Assembly (NCBI GenBank): GCA_002423495.1
Contig: DIWN01000020.1
Coordinates: 1 to 5,059, forward strand
Direction of reading: 5' to 3'
From: Anaerolineaceae bacterium UBA6105
Lineage (GTDB): Bacteria > Chloroflexota > Anaerolineae > Anaerolineales > Anaerolineaceae
Length of the DNA stretch: 5,059 bases
The notes beneath the pieces were generated by a model. It was not told where the DNA came from. It saw only the letters and a program-made list of their open reading frames with translations, and ran no database searches. Below, piece by piece: positions 1-5,059 of this stretch (its first letter is position 1; the number at the start of each line of letters is the position of its first letter). A program made the position numbers and the translations under genes.

Positions 1-142
1 TTGAACATACTTGCGTCCATTGAAATCCCATTGGTGATAGGGTGCTCCGGGATGGTTGGAAACTCGGAAAAGTTCCACTGCCTTTCACACTATCCAGATA
101 TCCTTCTCCAATCAGTTGCCGATAGTCATCGCAAAGCTCCAG
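1..142 (-). pseudogene. Fragment of a GntR/MocR-type winged-helix regulator, 5' end lost, runs off left edge
   Basis: Read on the minus strand from 142 down to 2, the frame is open for 47 codons and contains YRQLIGEGYLDSVKGSGTF at about 124-68. This matches the end of the GntR-family winged-helix domain (typical form: AY-x-QL-x-x-EGYL-x-S-x-x-GSGTF), as found at the N-terminus of MocR/PdxR-type regulators. Family members have about 45 more residues before this point, covering the first helices and the 'SR-x-T-V' recognition helix. Here an in-frame TGA (complement of 143-145) interrupts the frame just upstream. No ATG or GTG start lies between that stop and the conserved block, and the sequence further upstream is not recognisable in any frame. 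The residues after GSGTF look like a linker, and the rest lies outside the window. I read it as a decayed or truncated gene. A sequencing error or a frameshift in an otherwise intact gene is possible. The family call rests on a short but characteristic motif. Confidence 0.55.
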
Positions 143-184
143 TCAAACTTCAGAGCTGGTCCGGCTTTTTTCTAAGAAACAATA

Positions 185-230
185 AACTTCGTTAAATTTT
201 CAAAACTTTTTCGCAACTTCTTAACATCTT
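185..230 (+). promoter_or_regulatory. Phased AACTT-like direct repeats, candidate response-regulator operator
   Basis: AACTTC at 185-190, AATTTT at 195-200, AACTTT at 204-209, AACTTC at 215-220 and CATCTT at 225-230 start 9-11 bp apart, about one helical turn each. OmpR/PhoB-family regulators bind head-to-tail on direct repeats with 10-11 bp periodicity, often replacing the -35 region of the promoter they activate. The array ends a few bases before a TATATTAT sequence at 236-243. An OmpR-family regulator is encoded at 2813-3505 and is the obvious candidate binder, but that link is inference. The stretch is AT-rich, so some of the periodicity could be chance. Confidence 0.35.
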
Positions 231-235
231 GGGGC

Positions 236-243
236 TATATTAT
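236..243 (+). promoter_or_regulatory. Possible -10 element for the secreted-protein gene
   Basis: TATATTAT offers TATATT (236-241) or TATTAT (238-243) as a -10 box. No good -35 hexamer sits 16-18 bp upstream (GCAACT or AACTTC at those spacings). This would fit an activator-dependent promoter using the repeats at 185-230. The transcript would then start near 250, giving a leader of about 90 nt. An alternative -35 (TTGACT, 253-258) lacks a convincing partner -10: TAAGAC at 275-280 is poor. Confidence 0.3.
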
Positions 244-338
244 AGGTATTGCTTGACTTGATCAGGCAACCAAATAAGACGGGCTGAATACATTAAGTTC
301 CTGATGCCTGTCATATCTCAAGATAAAAGGAGAAAATC

Positions 339-1085
339 ATGAAAACAAAACGACTTGCCCAAATTCTATCGGGATTTTTGGTTTTGGGTATCCTGTCTGT
401 GAGCGTTGGCGTATCACAGGTGCAGGCAGACAGTCCCAGACCATTTTCGCTGCCGGAAAGAAACCGTTGCCAGAGCACCTGGGATGATAATGTTGACGCC
501 ATGGCTGCCGCTGCTTACAACATGACAACGGCAGATGTAATGCGCGGCTTGCAGCATGGTGCTACCCTTGCGGAATTGGCTCCATCCCAAAGGGAACTGC
601 TTGCCTTGCAAGGACAGTTAGCCTTGCAGCGCAATGAACGAATTGACCAGGCTGTGGATGACGGCATCATTAATGAGAAACAGGGAAATACACTGAAACT
701 GCTCGTACCGCAATCTGTCAACTTTCTGGTTACAAACGGTGGCGGTCCATATTGGGGCCAAGGATTTAGTGGTGGCCGTATCTGGGGCAAGTGGAGGGAA
801 TCAGCCGCTTCCTACTTGAACTTGAGCTTGGAAGAGTTGGCCGATGCGCTCCTGGCCGGCAACTCGTTGGGCGAACTGGCGGAGATGCAAGGCGCAGATG
901 TAGACGGGTTGCTGGTCGCGTTACTGGCTGATATCCAAGAGAAGTTGGACCAGGCTGTGGAAAGCGGTTTGCTGACACAAGAACAGGCGGATAAGATTAG
1001 TGAAAGATTGCGATTGGGTGTTTCCCGGTTCATCTACACTACTGGACCTTGTTCCAGCGCGACACTAAATCCTTTTAACAGATAG
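339..1085 (+). CDS. Secreted protein with two tandem copies of a helical domain, function unknown
   Basis: A 248-residue protein predicted to be exported. Residues 1-30 form a Sec signal peptide: K/R at 3-5, a hydrophobic core at 8-26 and a VQA cleavage site before D31. The mature part holds two related units, about residues 54-134 and 154-236. Each has a short helix beginning AA-x-Y, then 'ADVMRGLQHGATLAELA' or 'EELADALLAGNSLGELA', then a helix ending in 'DQAV-[DE]-[DS]-G' followed by an 'N/TQEQAD'-like turn. The second copy ends 'GLLTQEQADKISERL', similar to motifs in small secreted DUF2680/YckD-like proteins; that is a resemblance, not a family assignment. The copies are joined by a Gly/Trp-rich linker (134-152). 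The mature protein has only two cysteines, C44 and C238, near its two ends, which could form a disulfide. The ATG start is supported by AAAAGGAGA at 325-333, 5 nt upstream. The gene is probably transcribed alone, from the region with the phased repeats. Confidence 0.85.
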   Translation: MKTKRLAQILSGFLVLGILSVSVGVSQVQADSPRPFSLPERNRCQSTWDDNVDAMAAAAYNMTTADVMRGLQHGATLAELAPSQRELLALQGQLALQRNERIDQAVDDGIINEKQGNTLKLLVPQSVNFLVTNGGGPYWGQGFSGGRIWGKWRESAASYLNLSLEELADALLAGNSLGELAEMQGADVDGLLVALLADIQEKLDQAVESGLLTQEQADKISERLRLGVSRFIYTTGPCSSATLNPFNR

Positions 1086-1135
1086 ACTCATAAAAGCTGA
1101 AATTGAGAGAATTACCTTCCAACTTAGTGGATTTA

Positions 1136-1164
1136 GATTAAAATTAATTTTTCTTTGTTATGAT
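1136..1164 (+). promoter_or_regulatory. Extended -10 promoter for the lipoprotein gene
   Basis: TATGAT at 1159-1164 differs from the TATAAT consensus at one base and is preceded by TG one base upstream (1156-1157), forming an extended -10. The 17-bp-spaced -35 position (GATTAA, 1136-1141) is weak, as is usual when an extended -10 is present. Transcription would start near 1171, leaving a leader of about 23 nt with the ribosome site at 1181-1188. The region just upstream (AAAATTAATTTT, 1140-1151) is AT-rich and palindromic. Confidence 0.5.
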
Positions 1165-1180
1165 CAGAAATAAACAACCT

Positions 1181-1188
1181 AAGGAGAT
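1181..1188 (+). promoter_or_regulatory. Shine-Dalgarno AAGGAGAT that fixes the TTG start at 1194
   Basis: AAGGAGAT lies 5 nt before TTG at 1194, which opens the lipoprotein frame. The nearer ATG at 1189 directly abuts the Shine-Dalgarno and reads ATG-TTT-TGA, stopping after two codons, so it cannot start the protein. TTG is therefore the start best supported by spacing and by the signal peptide that follows. Confidence 0.75.
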
Positions 1189-1193
1189 ATGTT

Positions 1194-2237
1194 TTGAAAA
1201 CACCTGCCCACATCTGTATTACGAGTATTTTGTTTATCTCTTTCCTGGCTGCCTGTACGATGGATGTATCACCAAATGCCCAACAGGATATGGTCAATAC
1301 CGCTGTAGCAGGCACACAAATGGCAGAGGTATTGTCGCAAGCGACTGTCAACGCAAACGCGCTGACGGCCATGCCCGCTACGCCAACGCCTGGTCCAACC
1401 ATCGAATACGTTACGCTGACGGAGGAAGAGCTGGTTGCGCTTATCGATCAGGCTGTAGCTGAGGCTGTATCTGCCTGCGAACAAGTTACACAAGCTGCAT
1501 CAGCGGCTACCGGTGATGATATGGTCACCGAGGATGAAGTCCAATATGTTTACACATATTACGACTACACAGACTATTATCTGGATTATGCCGAGGAACT
1601 TCTCTCCACCTATTATGATCTGTACGCGGATCTGGCCCAAGAAATGATCGCTGAGTTTAATGCTATCGAAGAAGAACTTGCGCAGTTAAACGATACAATG
1701 ACCCAAATATCTGATTCCCTGGCAGAGATCAGCGATACCCTATCGCAGGGGTTGGAGGTTGCCCAGGAAAGCATTGCCAAATTGGAAAATGCCGCTCAAC
1801 AGGCACAATCCCAGGCAGCCATGTTGCAAGAGGAACGCCAGGACATCACGTCAACGCTGCAAACTGACCAACAACACCGCATGGAAGAAATTTCGCAAAT
1901 CCAGCCCAGTAATATCCCTGCGGATCGCACCAGCGCCCTGGAAGCAGGCTTTCAATTTATTGATTTTGCAAATTCTGCACTGACTGATGGCAAAATATCC
2001 CGCGATGAATTGGTGGGACTGGCTCAATTGGGCGCCAATGCGCAAGCCGGATTCAAGAACATCGCTGGTGCGGATAGGTTCAGCAGCAACACAATTGATC
2101 TGAGCCAATTTAGTGATAGATTCAGCGAAATCACTACCCAGTTCGCCCATGGACAAATGCCTCAAGCGCGTGGCAACTTGCAACATTTTGAACTATCGCT
2201 CGGCCAGCGTCCCGTTAGAAATAGCCCCAGGCCGTAG
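1194..2237 (+). CDS. Membrane-anchored lipoprotein with Tyr-rich segment and long coiled coil, function unknown
   Basis: A 347-residue predicted lipoprotein starting at TTG. Residues 1-20 are a signal sequence ending in the lipobox L18-A19-A20-C21, so C21 would be lipidated and the protein held on the outer face of the membrane. In order: an Ala/Gln/Asn-rich region (22-60); an ATPTP linker (62-66); an acidic helix with LTEEELVALIDQAVAEAV (75-92); a striking tyrosine-rich stretch with 11 Tyr at residues 118-144; a long heptad-like, Gln/Glu/Leu-rich coiled coil (about 142-232); and a C-terminal helical domain (about 243-335) containing TDGKISRDEL, which recalls an EF-hand loop but lacks the first acidic ligands. 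There is a second Cys at 95. I do not recognise a family. The architecture suggests a surface protein that oligomerises or spans the cell-wall space. The last residues (RPVRNSPRP) are basic and low-complexity. It is preceded by its own promoter and followed by no clear terminator. Confidence 0.85.
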   Translation: MKTPAHICITSILFISFLAACTMDVSPNAQQDMVNTAVAGTQMAEVLSQATVNANALTAMPATPTPGPTIEYVTLTEEELVALIDQAVAEAVSACEQVTQAASAATGDDMVTEDEVQYVYTYYDYTDYYLDYAEELLSTYYDLYADLAQEMIAEFNAIEEELAQLNDTMTQISDSLAEISDTLSQGLEVAQESIAKLENAAQQAQSQAAMLQEERQDITSTLQTDQQHRMEEISQIQPSNIPADRTSALEAGFQFIDFANSALTDGKISRDELVGLAQLGANAQAGFKNIAGADRFSSNTIDLSQFSDRFSEITTQFAHGQMPQARGNLQHFELSLGQRPVRNSPRP

Positions 2238-2410
2238 AGTCGAACAATCTCGTTGGTTTGTGAAACAAGAAACTGAAATTCACTTGGCGTTTCAAAACAC
2301 GAGAACAGAAAAATGCTCACTACCCGCCACTCCGCTTCACGAGTGACGAAGCTACCCTCAGTGAATCAATCCCTGACAAAGATGTTACAGTATAGCTTTG
2401 TAAAAACCAT

Positions 2411-2505
2411 GACAACCGCGAAGATTCTTGAAGAACCTCATCACGAGGTCACGGAGATGCCGAGACAAAAAAACTCCGTGACCCTGTGTTTAAGAGGGGA
2501 AAGAT
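2411..2505. repeat. Nested inverted-repeat element, likely a degenerate dispersed intergenic repeat
   Basis: Three adjoining palindromic units are visible. TTCTT-g-AAGAA spans 2425-2435. CCTC-(5 nt)-GAGG spans 2436-2448. GGTCACGGAG (2447-2456) and CTCCGTGACC (2474-2483) form a perfect 10-bp stem with a 17-nt loop that includes seven A. The flanks read AACCGCGAAGA (2414-2424) and CCTGTGTTTAAGAGGGGAAA (2483-2502). From memory, this order resembles the dispersed 'AACCGC(A/G)AAGACGC ... CACAGAGACACGGAG-AAAAA-CTCCGTG(T)C(C)CTGTG' intergenic repeats common in Chloroflexota, Planctomycetota and other environmental genomes. The outer limits are approximate. It is unlikely to be a standard terminator, since no T-run follows the stem on either strand. 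Confidence 0.55.
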
Positions 2506-2518
2506 TTTGGCTACGGTT

Positions 2519-2523
2519 GGAGG
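2519..2523 (+). promoter_or_regulatory. Shine-Dalgarno GGAGG supporting the ATG at 2531
   Basis: GGAGG with a 7-nt spacer to ATG 2531 is near-ideal. The same frame stays open upstream to GTG 2486 and TTG 2507; the latter has AGGGGAA about 5 nt ahead. Those starts would place N-terminal codons inside the inverted-repeat element, so 2531 is preferred. Confidence 0.5.
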
Positions 2524-2530
2524 CCGCGCT

Positions 2531-2803
2531 ATGGATGTAGTTTTTCATCCGTGTGTCGCCAGTGGGGTGTTACAATTTGAAGTAGTCAATGTTGCCATTG
2601 TTGTATGGGAACCGGCCGAACAGGCGCTGAACGAAGCGTTAAATAATGCGATTAGTCAACTTCCTCCCGAAGTTGGTTTACAATCCATAGTCGGCGGCGA
2701 AAGGTTTATGACATTGCTTGTTCGCGGTAAAGAGGACAAAATTGGTGGAAGCACGGTTTGCAAAGTCGCTTGTCGATTCGCTGGTCGTGTTCCTGTTTTC
2801 TAG
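2531..2803 (+). CDS. Small hypothetical protein upstream of the two-component genes
   Basis: A 90-residue open frame from the ATG at 2531, which has a GGAGG Shine-Dalgarno. I do not recognise it. Residues 1-27 are hydrophobic and Val-rich but contain charged residues and are not a clear signal peptide. Residues 28-47 (EPAEQALNEALNNAISQLPP) look like an amphipathic helix. Then come a stretch with GGERFMTLLVRGKEDK and a Cys/Arg-containing tail (C78 and C82 in CKVAC). Codon use is plausible and the frame stays open up to the next gene. Its TAG stop at 2801-2803 lies inside the AGGA (2802-2805) that serves as the next gene's ribosome site, with a 9-bp gap, so translation of the two is probably coupled. 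It might be a regulatory partner of the two-component system or the remains of a larger gene. A fortuitous frame cannot be excluded. Confidence 0.5.
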   Translation: MDVVFHPCVASGVLQFEVVNVAIVVWEPAEQALNEALNNAISQLPPEVGLQSIVGGERFMTLLVRGKEDKIGGSTVCKVACRFAGRVPVF

Positions 2804-2812
2804 GATGGTCAA

Positions 2813-3505
2813 ATGACTCGGACAGTACTTATCATTGAAGACGAACGCAAAATAGCCCAATGGGTGCAAACGTATTTTGAACATGCCGGTTTCGCCACGT
2901 TGTTGGCCACAGATGGCGCGGTCGGTTTGGCGTTAGCACGGGCGGAACAGCCAGATATCGTAATTTTAGACCTCAACCTCCCGGGCATGGATGGTCTGGA
3001 TGTTTGCCGGGCGCTTCGGGGTGATAAAAAAGCAATTATCGCCCACGTTCCCATCATTATGCTAACCGCTCGTGTGGAGGAGACAGATCGTCTGATTGGT
3101 CTGGAGTTGGGTGCGGATGATTATGTCACCAAGCCATTCAGCCCCAAGGAACTGGTCGCCCGCGCTCGCGCCCTTTTCCGACGCTTGGATCAGTACGCTG
3201 CTTCACCGCGTGAACTGAAGGACGGCGATTTGCTGGTGGAGGTAGATGCGCATCAGGCTTTTCTAGGCGGTTTTTCACTCGATCTTACCCCCAACCAGTT
3301 CGCCATCCTGGTTGCCTTGTTGGAGAATCGAGGACGCGTGTTGAGCCGCTCCCAACTGATCGAACAGGCGCTGGGGTACGAGTACGATAGGCAGGAACGC
3401 AGCGTGGACGTTTATATTCGCCAATTACGGCAAAAAATAGAGAGCGACCCGGCTGACCCACAGCGCATTCAAACCGTTTTTGGTATCGGGTATCGTTATG
3501 TTTAA
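2813..3505 (+). CDS. OmpR/PhoB-family DNA-binding response regulator
   Basis: A 230-residue two-component response regulator, a cytoplasmic transcription factor activated by phosphotransfer from its kinase. The receiver domain (about 3-122) shows every expected residue: acidic pair E9-D10, phospho-acceptor D53 in LDLNLPGMDG, switch residue T85, aromatic Y104 and K107 in the DYVTKPF motif. A short linker leads to an OmpR-type winged helix (about 134-230). LTPNQFAILVALLENRGRVLSRSQL covers the transactivation-loop region. The recognition helix is about 196-209 (RSVDVYIRQLRQKI), and the wing ends in the family signature TVFGIGYRYV. The length is normal for the family. The ATG start has AGGA at 2802-2805, 7 nt upstream. 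The stop overlaps the kinase start, so the two are co-transcribed and probably translationally coupled. It is closest in style to BaeR-like regulators, but the target genes are not known. Confidence 0.96.
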   Translation: MTRTVLIIEDERKIAQWVQTYFEHAGFATLLATDGAVGLALARAEQPDIVILDLNLPGMDGLDVCRALRGDKKAIIAHVPIIMLTARVEETDRLIGLELGADDYVTKPFSPKELVARARALFRRLDQYAASPRELKDGDLLVEVDAHQAFLGGFSLDLTPNQFAILVALLENRGRVLSRSQLIEQALGYEYDRQERSVDVYIRQLRQKIESDPADPQRIQTVFGIGYRYV

Positions 3506-4907
3506 GCGGCTATTTCATGGAATTGGCGGCCAATTGCTGCGCAGTTTCCTTATTGTCATCATCATCAGCATTGGCATTCTCAGTTTCATCATCCAGCAAT
3601 TATCTTTTCAACGCATCAATGAGATTGCCGCGCTAATAAGCAGGAACAATGCACTGCGCTTGGCGCCCCTTTTTGTCGATCATTATAACCGCGCCGGTTC
3701 TTGGGACGATGCCCAAATTCTCGTGGAACAGTTCGATCAGCCTGTAGCGGAAAATCTGACATTTGGGACAACCCTGGGCTTTTTTGACCGCCTTTCTCGG
3801 AACGAGACAATGATCTCGAACCGCATCATCCTGACTGATGTGGATGGCCGGGTGATAGCAGACAACGAGGCCGCCCTCCCAAAGGGGCAATCGCTACCGA
3901 CAGATCTGGAGACGCAAGCCATCAATCTTGAAGGTAAAATGGGGACAATTGGCAAACTCGTCTTTGTGTCAGAAATAACGCCCGAGTTTATCAAGATTTT
4001 TCGATTTTCAGTATTGCGCATCATTACCGGGGGCGGTCTTTTGGCAGCCATCACAGCGTTTCTGGTTAGCGTTTATCTCTCTCGACACATTGCCCGACCT
4101 GTACTTCAATTAAATAGCGCCGCCCGGCAATTAACCACAGGAGAAACCGTAACGCCTCTATCTGTAACCAGCAAAAACGAAATCGGTCAGTTGACTCAAA
4201 CATTTAATAAGATGGCTCAGGAGTTAGAAATGCAGAAGCGGTTGCGCCAGCAGATGATCGCGGACATTGCTCATGAGTTACGCACGCCATTATCCATCAT
4301 GCAATTGAATATAGAAGCGTTAGAGGACGGGCTGCAACCACCACAAAAAACAGCCACCTATCTGCATACCGAAATTTCAACACTGACCCGTTTGATCAAT
4401 GATTTGCGACTCTTGTCGCTGGCCGATGAAGGCGGCTTGTATCTGGAGTTGGAGATGATTGACCCTGCGACTTTTTTGCCACGCTTGAACGAAGCGTGGC
4501 AGGTCAAAGCCCATAATAAACAAATCAACATGCATTTGGACATTATCGGCGAACTGCCATTCATCAAAGCCGATCAAGGACGGCTGGCGCAGGTAATGAA
4601 TAATTTGATCAGCAACGCACTCTGCTACGTGCCGGTCGGTGGCGAGGTAATAATCGGCGGAAAAGAAAGCGGCACGGAAATCCTTTTCTGGGTATCGGAC
4701 AACGGTCCCGGTATACCAGCGGAAGCGTTGCCTCACGTTTTTGAGCGTTTTTATCGAGCCGACCCATCGCGCAGTCGGGAGAGCGGAGGTTCTGGTCTAG
4801 GTTTGGCGATTGCTCGACGGTTGGTGATGCTTCATAATGGACGAATTTGGGTAGAAAGCCAGCCAGGACAACTTACTTCCATTTATATTGCCTTGCCAAA
4901 AATATAA
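3498..4907 (+). CDS. Membrane HAMP sensor histidine kinase, BaeS-like architecture
   Basis: A 469-residue sensor kinase that autophosphorylates and passes the phosphate to the regulator encoded just before it. Transmembrane segment 1 is about 13-34. An extracytoplasmic sensor of about 135 residues follows, with ILTDVDGRVIADN (111-123), a PAS/Cache-like strand-turn. Transmembrane segment 2 is about 172-194. HAMP is about 195-247 (RPVLQLNSAARQLTTGE). The dimerisation/phosphoacceptor domain carries H259 in IAHELRTPLS. The ATPase domain has an N box with N369 and N373, a G1 box DNGPGIP (401-407), an F box FERFYR (415-420), and a G2 box GGSGLGLAIAR (430-440). The usual Thr of the 'NA-x-x-YTP-x-GG' motif is Val here (YVPVGG), and I see no missing catalytic residue. 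The start at ATG 3498 overlaps the regulator's stop by 8 bp. A TTG at 3480 would add six residues inside the regulator gene and is less likely. The signal sensed cannot be read from the sequence. Confidence 0.95.
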   Translation: MFKRLFHGIGGQLLRSFLIVIIISIGILSFIIQQLSFQRINEIAALISRNNALRLAPLFVDHYNRAGSWDDAQILVEQFDQPVAENLTFGTTLGFFDRLSRNETMISNRIILTDVDGRVIADNEAALPKGQSLPTDLETQAINLEGKMGTIGKLVFVSEITPEFIKIFRFSVLRIITGGGLLAAITAFLVSVYLSRHIARPVLQLNSAARQLTTGETVTPLSVTSKNEIGQLTQTFNKMAQELEMQKRLRQQMIADIAHELRTPLSIMQLNIEALEDGLQPPQKTATYLHTEISTLTRLINDLRLLSLADEGGLYLELEMIDPATFLPRLNEAWQVKAHNKQINMHLDIIGELPFIKADQGRLAQVMNNLISNALCYVPVGGEVIIGGKESGTEILFWVSDNGPGIPAEALPHVFERFYRADPSRSRESGGSGLGLAIARRLVMLHNGRIWVESQPGQLTSIYIALPKI

Positions 4908-5059
4908 ACTAAATCCCATCCAATATTTGCTCTTTTTGTTCTTCGGTATAGACGTGCATGGGCTCCGGTATTGTGGAGATCGTCATCGCGACCAAGGACA
5001 AATTTTGAACTTTTCAAGGTTAAAAAGTGTTTATAAGGTCTAACAAATCTTTCTACCAA
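4908..5059. other. AT-rich region after the kinase gene, no supported gene
   Basis: No GC-rich hairpin with a T-run follows the kinase stop, so no intrinsic terminator is apparent. On the minus strand a 25-codon frame runs from ATG (4986-4984) to TAG (4911-4909), starting MTISTIPEP. It has no Shine-Dalgarno and in-frame stops close upstream, so it is at best a remnant. ACTTTT (5009-5014) and AAAAGT (5023-5028) form a weak AT-only inverted repeat. Confidence 0.5.

Larger units (their letters stand above)
2238..2530. other. Gene-free spacer between lipoprotein gene and small ORF
   Basis: No credible gene was found here: open frames on both strands are short, lack ribosome sites and read as low-quality protein. 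No intrinsic terminator (GC hairpin plus T-run) follows the lipoprotein gene. The left half is unstructured apart from weak inverted repeats (GCTTC 2334-2338 with GAAGC 2348-2352; TTACA 2385-2389 with TGTAA 2398-2402). The right half is filled by the inverted-repeat cluster described separately. I could not find a convincing sigma-70 promoter for the genes downstream; CTGACA at 2373-2378 resembles a -35 but has no -10 at the right distance. Confidence 0.6.

Noticed and set aside
1..195. Plus-strand open frame of 64 codons starting with TTG at the left edge
   Set aside because: No ribosome site is visible, the translation is not protein-like, and the opposite strand of the same bases carries a clear GntR-type motif.
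261..272. EF-hand calcium site in the lipoprotein (residues 261-272)
   Set aside because: Those numbers are residues, not bases (about bases 1974-2009). The loop has D, G, I and E at positions 5, 6, 8 and 12 but Ser and Leu at the first ligand positions, so a working calcium site is not supported.
253..280. Sigma-70 promoter with TTGACT (253-258) and TAAGAC (275-280)
   Set aside because: The -35 is good but the -10 matches only three of six consensus bases at 16-bp spacing, so it is weaker than the repeat-plus-TATATT alternative upstream.
2447..2490. Intrinsic terminator formed by the 10-bp stem
   Set aside because: The stem is not followed by a T-run on the plus strand. On the minus strand the T-run lies in the loop rather than after the stem. 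It fits a dispersed palindromic repeat better.
2313..2540. Plus-strand open frame of 75 codons from ATG 2313
   Set aside because: It runs through the inverted-repeat element, has no Shine-Dalgarno, overlaps the better-supported frame at 2531 and reads as low-quality protein.
3480..3497. Upstream TTG start adding six residues to the histidine kinase
   Set aside because: ATG at 3498 gives the usual short overlap with the regulator stop and a typical N-terminus (MFKRLF before the first membrane segment). TTG 3480 has no supporting site.
3616..4054. Minus-strand open frames inside the kinase gene
   Set aside because: They are antisense shadows of a gene whose plus-strand frame has full domain support.

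Overview
The window looks like a chromosomal piece of a mid-GC, free-living bacterium, most likely Chloroflexota (Anaerolineae-like). This is an inference from style. The lipoprotein has a Thr/Pro linker (ATPTP) followed by an acidic 'EEELVALIDQAVAEAV' segment, a mix I associate with Chloroflexota. Canonical Shine-Dalgarno sites, a TTG start and the BaeS-like kinase architecture fit but do not prove it. No RNA gene, CRISPR array, transposase or phage gene was seen.

Layout. (1) At the left edge, on the minus strand, is a broken fragment of a GntR/MocR-type winged-helix regulator running off the window (1-142). (2) An AT-rich spacer (143-338) holds a roughly 10-bp phased series of AACTT-like direct repeats, a candidate response-regulator operator, with a possible -10 box just after it. 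(3) At 339-1085 is a secreted protein with a cleavable signal peptide and two diverged copies of an approximately 80-residue helical domain. (4) After a 108-bp gap with an extended -10 promoter, 1194-2237 encodes a TTG-started lipoprotein with a very tyrosine-rich stretch and a long coiled coil. (5) A gene-free stretch (2238-2530) carries nested inverted repeats, including a perfect 10-bp stem. They resemble the 'CACAGAGACACGGAG'-type intergenic repeats seen in many environmental bacteria. (6) At 2531-2803 is a small unrecognised ORF with a good ribosome site, 9 bp ahead of the next gene. (7) At 2813-3505 is an OmpR/PhoB-family response regulator, overlapping by 8 bp (8) a membrane HAMP sensor histidine kinase at 3498-4907. 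(9) The last 152 bp contain no supported gene.

How the genes may work together. The regulator and kinase are a complete two-component pair: all catalytic residues are visible and the genes overlap. The kinase has an extracytoplasmic sensor domain of about 135 residues. Next to it lie two exported proteins of unknown function, one secreted and one lipid-anchored, and the secreted one is preceded by direct repeats of the spacing OmpR-family regulators use. A reasonable hypothesis is an envelope-sensing module, in organisation like BaeSR/Spy or CpxAR/CpxP. No homology to Spy or CpxP is claimed, and the link rests on proximity and the repeat array only.
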